Assembly (NCBI RefSeq): GCF_047246645.1
Contig: NZ_JBFOKR010000010.1
Coordinates: forward strand, 119,526-183,525
Origin: Ferdinandcohnia sp047246645
GTDB lineage: Bacteria; Bacillota; Bacilli; Bacillales; Bacillaceae_L
DNA length: 64,000 nt
Direction of reading: 5' to 3'
Shown: positions 53,015 through 61,833 of the stretch, piece by piece
Layout of the letters: every line of letters starts with the position of its first letter
Numbering within the stretch: the stretch's first letter is position 1
Translations under genes and position numbers: made by a program
Notes under the pieces: generated by a model
What the model saw: the letters and a program-made list of their open reading frames with translations, nothing else
What the model was told of the DNA's origin: nothing
Databases searched by the model: none

Positions 53015-53786
53015 TAAACTATTTATTCCTTTTATTGTAGCCGGGGATCCGCATCCTAGTGTTACTATTGAATTGGCTCTTGCTCTCCAAGAAGAAGGCG
53101 CTTCTATATTGGAGTTGGGAATACCATATTCTGACCCTTTAGCTGATGGTCCGGTTATTCAAAGGGCGAGTGCCAGAGCATTGAAAAATGGTGTTACACT
53201 TGAAAATGCTATGAATCTAGTATCTTTAATGAGAAAAAAAGGACTAAAAATTCCAGTAATTATCTTTACCTATTTCAATCCTGTGCTACAATTAGGGGAA
53301 GAAAACTTTTTCGCTTTAGCGCGACAAAATGGTATAGATGGTTTGTTAGTGCCAGACCTTCCTTTTGAAGAAAGTGAACAACTGAGAACTAAGTGTGATC
53401 AAGAAGGACTTTCCTTTATTTCATTGGTAGCACCGACATCTTCAAGCAGAATTAAGAAAATCGCTAGTAATGCACAAGGTTTTTTATACTGTGTTTCAAG
53501 CCTTGGAGTAACAGGAGTTCGTAATACGTTACACAGTGAAGTATACTCATTCTTAGAAGAAGTTAAAATGTATAGTTCAATTCCTGTTGCAGTTGGATTT
53601 GGTATTTCGAATTCATCACAGGTCGAAGCGCTAAAGGAATATTGTGATGGCATTGTGATTGGTAGTGCCCTTATTCAGCAGATTGAAGAACTGCGCATTG
53701 ATTTATTGGAAGAAGCAACTAGAGATGAAGCCCTATACCGTTTTAAAAGTTATATCAGGAGCGTATTGTCTCCCTTAAATAGTTGA
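52977..53786 (+). CDS. trpA: Tryptophan synthase alpha chain TrpA
   Basis: 269 aa TIM barrel releasing indole from indole-3-glycerol phosphate. Catalytic Glu in ILELGIPYSDPLADGPVIQ and the Asp in GLLVPDLPFEE are present, with the phosphate-binding VGFGIS. The ATG with GGGAGGAG is preferred over a TTG six codons upstream. It lies inside trpB's 3' end. Confidence 0.96.
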   Translation: MITTFTRRLPKTDKLFIPFIVAGDPHPSVTIELALALQEEGASILELGIPYSDPLADGPVIQRASARALKNGVTLENAMNLVSLMRKKGLKIPVIIFTYFNPVLQLGEENFFALARQNGIDGLLVPDLPFEESEQLRTKCDQEGLSFISLVAPTSSSRIKKIASNAQGFLYCVSSLGVTGVRNTLHSEVYSFLEEVKMYSSIPVAVGFGISNSSQVEALKEYCDGIVIGSALIQQIEELRIDLLEEATRDEALYRFKSYIRSVLSPLNS

Positions 53787-53800
53787 GAGGTGTAATTATA

Positions 53801-54901
53801 ATGAATGTCAAGGAACAACTCCTAAACCTAAAGCCATATCAACCAGGAAAACCTATAGAAGAAGTAAAAAAAGAATATGGCCTTGATAATATTGTGAAGT
53901 TGGCGTCTAATGAAAACCCATTTGGCTCTTCAGAGGCTGCCAAGGAAGCAATCCGAAATAGTTTAGATTCACTTGCAATCTATCCTGATGGATATGCATC
54001 TTTACTAAGGGAAAAGCTTGCAGAGCACCTACAAGTAGACGCTCCACAGCTCATTTTCGGAAATGGATCTGATGAAGTAATTAGTATTATTTGCAGAGCG
54101 CTTCTTTCAGCTGGTAAAAATACAGTTATGGCAAGCCCTACTTTTCCTCAATACAAACATAATGCAATTATTGAAGGTGCTGAAATTAGAGAAGTTAATT
54201 TAATAGATGGCCATCATAATCTTGAAGGAATGTTAGAAGCGATTGATGAAAATACACAGGTTGTTTGGGTATGTAGTCCAAATAATCCAACTGGTGTTTA
54301 TGTAAATTCAGATAAACTTAACACCTTCTTACGAAGCGTACCTAAACATGTTCTCGTTGTAGTTGATGAGGCTTATTATGAGTATGTTACAGAAGAAGAT
54401 TATCCGAATACAATTGAATTACTAAAAGAATATCCAAATCTAATGATCTTAAGAACTTTTTCAAAAGCATATGGTTTAGGTGGCTTGCGTGTTGGTTATG
54501 GAGTTGGGGAGGCATCGTTCATCTCAAAAATAGAACCTGCTCGAGAGCCATTTAATACGAATCGTGTTGCTCAAGCAGCAGCAGTAGCCGCGTTAGAAGA
54601 CCAAGCCTTTATACAGGAGTGTGTAGAGAAAAATAGAAATGGATTGCAACAATTTTACCGTTTCTGTGAAGCTAATGAGTTAGATTATTATCCTTCAGTT
54701 GGGAACTTTATCTTAATCGATTTTAAGCAATCTGGTAATGATGTGTTTCAATACCTGCTTGAGCGTGGTTATATCGTTAGATCAGGAAACGCACTTGGAT
54801 TTCCAACATGCGTTCGAATAACAATAGGCACAGAACAACAAAACAATGAAATCATTTCTCTTCTTAATGAGATGCTTGCGAATACGCAACGTAAAAAATA
54901 A
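53801..54901 (+). CDS. hisC: Histidinol-phosphate aminotransferase HisC
   Basis: 366 aa, PLP-dependent class I/II aminotransferase. PLP lysine in RTFSKAYGLGGLRVGY and the NPTG motif in PNNPTGVY. In Bacillus this enzyme also transaminates aromatic keto acids, which explains its place in the tryptophan/tyrosine supraoperon. ATG chosen with GAGAGGTG upstream; the TTG-started longer form overlaps trpA's end. Confidence 0.95.
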   Translation: MNVKEQLLNLKPYQPGKPIEEVKKEYGLDNIVKLASNENPFGSSEAAKEAIRNSLDSLAIYPDGYASLLREKLAEHLQVDAPQLIFGNGSDEVISIICRALLSAGKNTVMASPTFPQYKHNAIIEGAEIREVNLIDGHHNLEGMLEAIDENTQVVWVCSPNNPTGVYVNSDKLNTFLRSVPKHVLVVVDEAYYEYVTEEDYPNTIELLKEYPNLMILRTFSKAYGLGGLRVGYGVGEASFISKIEPAREPFNTNRVAQAAAVAALEDQAFIQECVEKNRNGLQQFYRFCEANELDYYPSVGNFILIDFKQSGNDVFQYLLERGYIVRSGNALGFPTCVRITIGTEQQNNEIISLLNEMLANTQRKK

Positions 54902-54902
54902 A

Positions 54903-54931
54903 GTAATGGGGTTTTTATAAACCCCATTTAC
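54903..54931 (+). terminator. Terminator-like hairpin between hisC and tyrA
   Basis: Palindrome GTAATGGGGTTT / AAACCCCATTTAC with modest T content. It may reduce but not abolish readthrough to tyrA. Confidence 0.65.
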
Positions 54932-54995
54932 TTCTTTAAATGAGTATAAAAATCAGAAAAATAGAGACACCTTAGTGAATCGTGGTGGTGAAAAA

Positions 54996-56108
54996 ATGAA
55001 TGCAAACGTGTTAGTAATTGGACTTGGACTTATAGGTGGCTCAATAGCGCTATCGATAAAAAAGGAATATCCTGATACTAAAATTTATGGCTATGACTTA
55101 AATGCCGAATCAATGCAGTTAGCAAGAACGCTCAAGGTTATTGATGAGAGTGTAAGTAGGCTTGAGGATATCGTACATAAATGTGACTTTATTTTTATTT
55201 CAGTTCCTGTTAAACAAACAGAACAGATTATACTAGAACTTAGTTCTTATGATTTAAAAAATGACGTTATTGTTACAGATGTCGGAAGTACTAAACTCCA
55301 AATTGTCGAAAAAGCTGAGCAAGTTTTTGGCGCAGCAGGTGTAACATTTATTGGTGGACATCCGATGGCAGGCTCACATAAAAGTGGAGTGGTTGCCGCG
55401 AAGGATTATTTATTTGAAAATGCATTTTATATTTTTACTCCCTATGATAAACACACTTCAAAAGAAGAAGGTATAAAAAAACTAAAAAAATTACTTATTG
55501 GAACTAAAGCTAATTTTGTAATTATGTCACCTGAAGAACACGATCATATTGCAGGTGTAATTAGTCACTTTCCACATATTATCGCGGCAAGTCTCGTGCA
55601 TCAGGCAGATAAATTTGAAAAAGGTAATGATTTAGTTAAACCACTAGCAGCGGGTGGTTTTAGAGATATAACAAGAATTGCCTCAAGTAATCCTGCTATG
55701 TGGCGTGATATTTTGTTACAGAATCGGAATGTATTGCTTGAATTATTTAAAAAATGGATTGAAGAGATGGAGCAAATTAGAAGTTTCGTAGAAAATGGCA
55801 ATGGAGATGCAATCTTTGATTATTTCAAGGATGCTAAGATTTTCCGAGATGGACTCCCAACTAAAACAAAGGGAGCAATACCTTCTTTTTATGATTTATT
55901 TGTAGATGTACCGGATTATCCAGGGGTAATCTCAGAAATTACTGGATTGCTTGCAGTTGAGCGAATTAGTATTACAAATATCCGAATTATTGAGACAAGA
56001 GAAGAAATTTATGGAGTGCTGAGAATCAGCTTCCAAAATGAAGAGGATCGTGAAAAGGCAATCAAATGTATTGAAATTAACACTGAATATGGGACGTTTA
56101 AGGCTTAA
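54996..56108 (+). CDS. tyrA: Prephenate dehydrogenase TyrA
   Basis: 370 aa, NAD-dependent oxidation of prephenate to 4-hydroxyphenylpyruvate. Rossmann motif VIGLGLIGGSIAL at the N-terminus, TDVGSTK, GGHPMAGSHKSG and HDHIAGVISHFPH. A C-terminal ACT domain (about residue 300-370; YPGVISEITGLL) suggests feedback control. The ATG after GGTGGTGA is preferred over the upstream GTG. Confidence 0.95.
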   Translation: MNANVLVIGLGLIGGSIALSIKKEYPDTKIYGYDLNAESMQLARTLKVIDESVSRLEDIVHKCDFIFISVPVKQTEQIILELSSYDLKNDVIVTDVGSTKLQIVEKAEQVFGAAGVTFIGGHPMAGSHKSGVVAAKDYLFENAFYIFTPYDKHTSKEEGIKKLKKLLIGTKANFVIMSPEEHDHIAGVISHFPHIIAASLVHQADKFEKGNDLVKPLAAGGFRDITRIASSNPAMWRDILLQNRNVLLELFKKWIEEMEQIRSFVENGNGDAIFDYFKDAKIFRDGLPTKTKGAIPSFYDLFVDVPDYPGVISEITGLLAVERISITNIRIIETREEIYGVLRISFQNEEDREKAIKCIEINTEYGTFKA

Positions 56109-56126
56109 TCAGTCAGGAGTGATAGA

Positions 56127-57425
56127 ATGAAGTCGATTCAATTACGAACAAATATTACTGGATTATCAGGTGAAATAAATATACCAGGAGATAAGTCAAT
56201 TTCTCATCGCGCAGTTATGCTGGGCTCTGTAGCTAATGGAAAAACAGTTGTGGAAAATTTCTTACCAGGAGATGACTGTTTAAGTACCATTAGCTGTTTT
56301 CAAAAGTTAGGTGTTTCAATAAAACAAAAGGAAGACTTTGTTGAAATAGAAGGCGTTGGATTTGAGGGATTAAGAGAGCCAATTGAAATATTGGATACTG
56401 GAAATTCAGGTACAACAACTAGATTAATTGTAGGACTTCTCTCAGGCATACCTATGCATACATGTCTGATTGGAGACGAATCTATCGCTAAAAGGCCAAT
56501 GAAGCGTGTAACTGGACCATTAAGGCAAATGGGAGCGAAAATTGATGGACGAGAAGATGGCAATTTTACTCCGCTAGCTATTAGAGGCGGAGCACTAACT
56601 GGTATTGACTATCAATCCCCAATTGCTAGTGCGCAGGTTAAGTCCTCCATCTTGTTGGCAGGAATAAATGCTAAGGGCACAACTTCAGTTACAGAACCAC
56701 ATAAATCACGTGATCACACGGAACGCATGCTTCAGGCTTTTGGCTGTGAGGTAGAAGTAGAGGGACTTACCGCAAAAGTCAGTGGTGGACAATCATTAAA
56801 CGGTACTCATATTCAGGTGCCGGGGGATATCTCCTCTGCAGCTTTCTTTTTAGTAGCTGGTGCAATTGTACCGAATAGTAAAATAACCTTAAAGAACGTT
56901 GGAATGAATCCCACTAGAACTGGTATTATTGAGGTTTTATTAAATATGGGTGCAAGACTTGAAATTACAAACGAAAGAGTGGTTAATAACGAGCCACTTG
57001 CAGATTTAAATATACAAACCTCAGACCTGTCAGGTATCGAAATTAGTGGTGAAATAATACCTAGACTTATTGATGAAATCCCAATTATTGCTCTATTAGC
57101 TACACAAGCTAAAGGTCAGACAGTAATAAAAGACGCTAGTGAATTAAAAGTAAAAGAAACGAATCGAATCGAAACGGTTGTTGGAGAACTAACAAAGCTA
57201 GGAGCCAAAATTGAGTCAACAGATGACGGGATGATTATTACCGGGCAACAGCATAGACTAACTGGGGGACGTGTTCATAGTCATGGTGATCATCGAATTG
57301 GCATGATGTTAGCAGTTGCTGCATGTGTTTCGGAGGGTGACATCGTATTAGAGTCGCCTGAGTCAATAGCAGTTTCCTATCCGAACTTTTTTAAGCACCT
57401 TGACTTATTAAGTGAGAATAAATAA
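56127..57425 (+). CDS. aroA: 3-phosphoshikimate 1-carboxyvinyltransferase AroA (AroE in B. subtilis)
   Basis: 432 aa EPSP synthase. Motifs: GDKSISHRAVMLGSVANG, LDTGNSGTTTRL and IPRLIDEIPI. The loop GNSGTTTRL and SIAKRPM context place it with the Bacillus/Staphylococcus class. Last gene of the supraoperon, followed by a terminator. Confidence 0.96.
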   Translation: MKSIQLRTNITGLSGEINIPGDKSISHRAVMLGSVANGKTVVENFLPGDDCLSTISCFQKLGVSIKQKEDFVEIEGVGFEGLREPIEILDTGNSGTTTRLIVGLLSGIPMHTCLIGDESIAKRPMKRVTGPLRQMGAKIDGREDGNFTPLAIRGGALTGIDYQSPIASAQVKSSILLAGINAKGTTSVTEPHKSRDHTERMLQAFGCEVEVEGLTAKVSGGQSLNGTHIQVPGDISSAAFFLVAGAIVPNSKITLKNVGMNPTRTGIIEVLLNMGARLEITNERVVNNEPLADLNIQTSDLSGIEISGEIIPRLIDEIPIIALLATQAKGQTVIKDASELKVKETNRIETVVGELTKLGAKIESTDDGMIITGQQHRLTGGRVHSHGDHRIGMMLAVAACVSEGDIVLESPESIAVSYPNFFKHLDLLSENK

Positions 57426-57440
57426 TTTCCATTGTTAAAT

Positions 57441-57473
57441 AACCCGTGAATATGTAATATCACGGGTTTATTT
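57441..57473 (+). terminator. Terminator of the aromatic supraoperon
   Basis: Stem AACCCGTGA / TCACGGGTTT with T-rich tail, directly after aroA. Confidence 0.87.
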
Positions 57474-57596
57474 GCGTTGAATAAAACAGTAATAGAAATC
57501 TTTAAAATAAATTTCAAAGTTCACAAAAAATTTAACATAGAAAAGTCTCTTATCGCATAGCTTGTCTTAAGAGTAGTTGTCAATTGAATTGTATTA

Positions 57597-57727
57597 ACTT
57601 TATTCAGCATTTATCTCCTACTTCTATAAGTGGGGAATGAATGCGAAAAGAGTATACAATTCGGTCGGGGTTCAACCTCCGACTGAATAAAGTTAAAGCC
57701 TCTGGCGGATGCCTCTTTTTTTAATAG
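57597..57727. repeat. Nested-palindrome element related to the gudB leader
   Basis: Outer arms are a perfect 12-bp inverted repeat AACTTTATTCAG (57597-57608) / CTGAATAAAGTT (57683-57694). Inside are a hairpin around CTACTTCTATAAGTGG and a 7-bp hairpin GTCGGGG / CCTCCGAC. The right flank GCGGATGCCTC plus T-run matches GCGAATGCCTC before gudB. Confidence 0.7.
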
Positions 57728-57734
57728 GAAACTT

Positions 57735-57970
57735 TTCCGGAATTAACTGGCATTAAGCCCTGTGGAGGGGAACTGCCAGTAAAAGCCCGAAAGTGTCACA
57801 GACTAACAGCGCCACGTCCTGTGGCAACGTCTGTGTGACCAACAAGTTCCTGTGGGCCGCAACTAAAAATTATCAGAGGGGAACGAAGAACCCCCCACTG
57901 ATTGAAGTTTCACCTTATCGAGAAAGCTCGAAAAAAATCGGGAGCAAATACGCCAAGGCGCATTTGATAG
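57735..57970. repeat. Hairpin-rich element upstream of the amidohydrolase-like gene
   Basis: Contains ACTGGCA / TGCCAGT (stem of 7) and a nested stem GTCACAGAC / GTCTGTGTGAC enclosing GCCACGTCCTGTGGC, the same module found in the mosaic elements. It ends with TTGAAGTTTCACCTTA and GGCGCATTTGAT immediately before the next gene. Confidence 0.65.
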
Positions 57971-57980
57971 GGGAGGTTTC

Positions 57981-58895
57981 ATGACATATATCTTAGAACA
58001 AGCGAATGTCTTGAAGGAAAGCAAAGTGGTTACATGCTCTATATTAGTCAAAAACGAACGTGTTGATTATATAAGTGACAAACTTCAACGTCATTCCTTT
58101 ATGAGAAGTAATCTGTCTAAATATTTATTAACACCTGGGCATGTCATGCTCAACTATTCTTTTTCAAAAGAACATTCGTTTCTTTCTTTTAAAGAAGAGA
58201 TTACTGAAACATATTTGAAAAAGGGTTGTACTACTCTACTTGTACTCAGTGATTTACAGCATGAACGAGAACTGAATTCGACAATAAAAAACACAAAGCA
58301 TTACCTTTTGAATTGTCCGATTGATTACTATTTAGGTATACGTATCCCTCTTAAGAGTTTAACTTCCTCCTTACTTATTGCCTGTAGAAGAAAGAAGATC
58401 CCGATTGTTATAGTCACTATTGAGAATGTAGAGGATTTATATCATATTCCCTGGGGTTGGATAAGGGAATCCTATCACTCCTATCAAATACCAATTGTTC
58501 CAGATTGGAAAATAAAAGAAAAATCCTTTTTCTCTGGAAGTAACCATCTCGATTTATGGAAATCAATTATGGAAGATAACAACATACCTACTATTCCATT
58601 TTGTCCTGATGAGAACAAGCCCTTGTCAATTGAGGTCTTAAAAAAGATTGGTATTTATCCTGCTAAAGGTGATATAAGAGTTGGCGGAGAACTTGATTAT
58701 AACCTCTATGATCATAATGAAATAGGCTATTCAGTTGATGAAAAGCCTACACTCGATTATCATAAACATATACCTAAAATAACAATGCATAAGGGAAAGT
58801 TTACAAAAGTAGGTTCCAAGGTATACTTTCATTCAGGATTTGGTAATGAATGTATAGTAAAAAAACCTGGATATTTTGTATCTACTTTCGAATAA
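57981..58895 (+). CDS. Amidohydrolase-like protein lacking metal ligands (probable pseudoenzyme)
   Basis: 304 aa. The N-terminal part (ANVLKESKVVTCSILVKNERVDYI, residues about 8-31) and LLTPGHVMLN resemble the beta-sandwich and first strand of amidohydrolases, where PGFIDxHxH is expected; here no HxH is present. KKGCTTLLVL and the C-terminal IGIYPAKGDIRVGGELDYNLYD mimic dihydroorotase/imidazolonepropionase closing motifs. No second His cluster or catalytic Asp is recognisable. The barrel is also shorter than usual. A non-catalytic or binding role is inferred. Ribosome site GGGGAGG. Transcribed toward ypiA. Confidence 0.65.
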   Translation: MTYILEQANVLKESKVVTCSILVKNERVDYISDKLQRHSFMRSNLSKYLLTPGHVMLNYSFSKEHSFLSFKEEITETYLKKGCTTLLVLSDLQHERELNSTIKNTKHYLLNCPIDYYLGIRIPLKSLTSSLLIACRRKKIPIVIVTIENVEDLYHIPWGWIRESYHSYQIPIVPDWKIKEKSFFSGSNHLDLWKSIMEDNNIPTIPFCPDENKPLSIEVLKKIGIYPAKGDIRVGGELDYNLYDHNEIGYSVDEKPTLDYHKHIPKITMHKGKFTKVGSKVYFHSGFGNECIVKKPGYFVSTFE

Positions 58896-58940
58896 CATAG
58901 ATAGGTAAATGATTGATAGGTAAGAGGAGCTAACGAATTA

Positions 58941-60194
58941 ATGAGTAAAATATTAGAGGCAATTCAACAGGTAGAGGATGGAAACGTTGAGGAAGGGTTA
59001 AAAACTCTGAAACAACTAAAAGGTATATCAACAGATGACGAAAAATACACAATCGCTCAAAACTATTATAAATGGGGTTTTGTTGACGATGCTAAAATAA
59101 TTATCGAGGAATTACTAGAAATTTATCCTACCGAAGGTGAGCTTCTGGTTTTCTTAGCAGAAATTATGATTGATCTTGACAAGGAAGAGGAAGCTATTTC
59201 TTTATTAGATACAATATCTGAAGATGATCCAGTTTATATAGAATCCCTTGTACTACAGGCCGACTTATTTCAAATGCAAGGTCTATTTGAGGTGAGTGAG
59301 CAAAAGCTGCTACTAGCAAAAGAACAATCAGCAGATGAGCGGATAATTGATTTTGCACTTGGAGAATTATATTCAAGCCACGGTGAATATAACAAAAGCA
59401 TTCCATACTATCAACAAGTGTTGAATGAAAATGACGAGATTGCTGGTGTTAATGTAAATGCGCGTTTGGCAGAAGGTTTAAGTGCTACTGGGAAGTTCGA
59501 AGAAGCACTTCCTTATTATGAAGCAGCTATTGGAAAACAGGAAGATAGTAATACATTGTTTGGCTACGGTTTTACTGCGTTTCAAGCAAAGTACTTCAAT
59601 AAAGCAATTGAGGTCCTCACACAATTAAAGGAAATCGATAACGATTATACGTCCTTATATTTGTATTTAGCTATGGCATATGAAGAAGAAGGAATGTTAG
59701 AAAAGAGTTTATCAACTTTAAAAGAAGGGCTGGAGGTTGACTCATTAAATAAAGAGTTACACTTCTATGCAGGGAAAATTTCAATGATGCTAGGGAAAAA
59801 TGAAGAAGTTGAAAAACATCTTCGAGAGGCTGTTGGAATTGATCCTGGATATGTTGAAGCAATCACACAGCTTACTAAATTTTTATTAAGAGAAGAACGC
59901 TACGACGATGTTATAGAGTGTTTAGATTCGGTTATGAGCTACGGTGAGTTTGATGAACAATTTGAATGGGATCTTGCATTTGCAAAAAATAAATTAGAAC
60001 AATATTCCGATGCATTAAACCATTACCGTCATGCATATACTTTTTTTAAAGAAACTCCAGAGTTTTTAGAAGAATATGGATACTTTTTAATGGAGGACGG
60101 AAAAAGACAAGAAGCAATCGAAGTATTTAAGGAGTTATTACAACTTGACCCAATGAAATATGAAATTGAGGAATTACTCACAGAAATACAATAA
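58941..60194 (+). CDS. ypiA: TPR protein YpiA (ReoZ-like)
   Basis: 417 aa of consecutive tetratricopeptide repeats through the whole chain, no signal peptide or membrane segment. The homologue in Listeria, ReoZ, works with ReoY and ReoM to deliver MurA to ClpCP and so adjusts peptidoglycan synthesis. Here the ReoY homologue is the second gene downstream. Start with AAGAGGAGC upstream. Confidence 0.88.
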   Translation: MSKILEAIQQVEDGNVEEGLKTLKQLKGISTDDEKYTIAQNYYKWGFVDDAKIIIEELLEIYPTEGELLVFLAEIMIDLDKEEEAISLLDTISEDDPVYIESLVLQADLFQMQGLFEVSEQKLLLAKEQSADERIIDFALGELYSSHGEYNKSIPYYQQVLNENDEIAGVNVNARLAEGLSATGKFEEALPYYEAAIGKQEDSNTLFGYGFTAFQAKYFNKAIEVLTQLKEIDNDYTSLYLYLAMAYEEEGMLEKSLSTLKEGLEVDSLNKELHFYAGKISMMLGKNEEVEKHLREAVGIDPGYVEAITQLTKFLLREERYDDVIECLDSVMSYGEFDEQFEWDLAFAKNKLEQYSDALNHYRHAYTFFKETPEFLEEYGYFLMEDGKRQEAIEVFKELLQLDPMKYEIEELLTEIQ

Positions 60195-60487
60195 TGTGTA
60201 CCATGGTTTTGAAGGATATTTTGGAGTTGGCGTTGAAGTATATCAATAAACAAATTACTCCAATTAGTTGGGTCAAATGTAAGAATGGTGTGTGAACTGT
60301 ACGATTCATGTTGTGCTAAGTGATTTTTAAGAAAACGTCCCATTCTGGAAATCTAATAGGAATCTATCAGGATTAACCGTTTTAATTTTGCTTATTTTAT
60401 CAATGTCTGGGGAATATGTTTACAATTTATTTCTTAATTTGAGTATTTACAAAAAAGCTTAACTCAATAATAGCAGAGGAGGGAAGC

Positions 60488-61030
60488 ATGGCGATGACTA
60501 CCCCTGTATCTGTCAACGAGAAAAAAGACTTTATTCGCTGGTTTCTTAATAATTATCAGCTAAAAAGAAGAGAATGTGTTTGGATATTAAATTATCTAAT
60601 GAGTCACGATCAACTTATGAAAAACGTTCACTTTGTTGAACAGGCTCAGTATTGCCCAAGGGGAATAATTATGTCGACACATTGTGTTGATGATGTTCCA
60701 TTTCGATTTTATAAAGAGAATGTCATGACGACAGATGCTGAGAAATCGTTTCATGATATTAGATTAAACAGGGAAGAGGAAATTTACATTCAATTAAACT
60801 TCAGATCATCCTTTCATTCCCCAAACTATGTTGCAGTTCTAGAAGAAAACCCATATATGCCAAAACACCTGCAAGTTAATGAAAAGGATAAGCAGCTTGC
60901 TAAGAAATTTCTAGAAGAATCCATTTTTATATTCCAAAAGGAACACTTACTTAAACGAATTGATGAGGCGTTAGATAGACAAGATGAGAAAGAATTTATT
61001 AAACTAACCGAGCAGTTGAAAAATCTATAG
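60488..61030 (+). CDS. ypiB: UPF0302 / IDEAL-domain protein YpiB (ReoY-like)
   Basis: 180 aa. An N-terminal UPF0302 domain (about residues 10-125; WFLNNYQLKRRECVWILNYL) precedes a C-terminal IDEAL domain (about 142-178; LLKRIDEALDRQDEKEF). In Listeria, ReoY is needed for ClpCP-dependent degradation of MurA. Ribosome site GAGGAGGGAAG. The 293-nt gap before it contains no recognised feature. Confidence 0.9.
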   Translation: MAMTTPVSVNEKKDFIRWFLNNYQLKRRECVWILNYLMSHDQLMKNVHFVEQAQYCPRGIIMSTHCVDDVPFRFYKENVMTTDAEKSFHDIRLNREEEIYIQLNFRSSFHSPNYVAVLEENPYMPKHLQVNEKDKQLAKKFLEESIFIFQKEHLLKRIDEALDRQDEKEFIKLTEQLKNL

Positions 61031-61040
61031 GTAGTTACCG

Positions 61041-61070
61041 AGAGCTGAAGGGAAGTCAGCTCTTTTTTTT
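61041..61070 (+). terminator. Terminator after ypiB
   Basis: Perfect 8-bp stem AGAGCTGA / TCAGCTCT with a 7-nt loop and T-run. Confidence 0.88.
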
Positions 61071-61181
61071 AATTTGTAAATGTTTGCTGGGGTGGATCCT
61101 TGATATATCTTATTTTATTTTATGTTTTTTTCAGAGTATGGTATGTTAGTTTCATAAGCAGATAGAAAGGAAGCATACATA

Positions 61182-61640
61182 ATGAAATGGGTAACGAAAG
61201 ATATAGATGTGTATTTACAAGCAAAGGAATATGTTGATACAGCAGTAATTCCTCTCATTCCAGTTTCACTAGACGGCAACCTAAAAACAACTGTCTCTAT
61301 GGGAGAGTTTATTACAATTTTATCGAATGAAATTGAAAGACAATTTAAAGGAAGAATTATTTTGTTTCCTGCATTCACCTACTCAGGTAGCGAAGAGCTA
61401 CAAAACACGAAGGAAAGACTTAATCAATGGACAAGCGATTTTTCTGGGGGCGGTATGAAGCATGCCATATTTATTACTTCTGATAGCAGTTGGAAACAGG
61501 TTGAAGCAGAACTACAGGGTACTCTAATCTGGATGCCAACTTTACCTCTAGAATATGTAGAAGAAAAGTACAAACAAACAATGCTTCAAGATCAAATGAA
61601 GCAACTTATAGGTTTGTTTATGAATATTTGGCAAAAATAA
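61182..61640 (+). CDS. ypiF: DUF2487 protein YpiF
   Basis: 152 aa soluble protein matching the YpiF family (MKWVTKDIDVYLQAKEYVDTA at the N-terminus). No catalytic motif is recognised. Lies between ypiB and qcrA as in B. subtilis. Ribosome site AAAGGAAG. Function unknown. Confidence 0.85.
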   Translation: MKWVTKDIDVYLQAKEYVDTAVIPLIPVSLDGNLKTTVSMGEFITILSNEIERQFKGRIILFPAFTYSGSEELQNTKERLNQWTSDFSGGGMKHAIFITSDSSWKQVEAELQGTLIWMPTLPLEYVEEKYKQTMLQDQMKQLIGLFMNIWQK

Positions 61641-61729
61641 ATCAAGAATTATTTAAGAATAACAATAAAAAATTCCCTGCTTTTCCTAATAAAGTCACAT
61701 AGTTGCCATTATTTCAGTAAATCCTATTA

Positions 61730-61758
61730 TTGACCTGTAGAAAATATTGATATATCAT
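61730..61758 (+). promoter_or_regulatory. Putative promoter of qcrABC
   Basis: TTGACC (61730-61735), 17-nt spacer, TATCAT (61753-61758), about 75 nt before qcrA. In B. subtilis the operon is controlled by AbrB, CcpA and the stationary-phase system; no clear operator was identified here. Confidence 0.45.
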
Positions 61759-61833
61759 GAGAATGTCCTAGTTTTAAAATGTGTACTAATTATGTCCGGA
61801 GTGGACTTAGCTTAGCATAGAGGGGGGAAAAAA

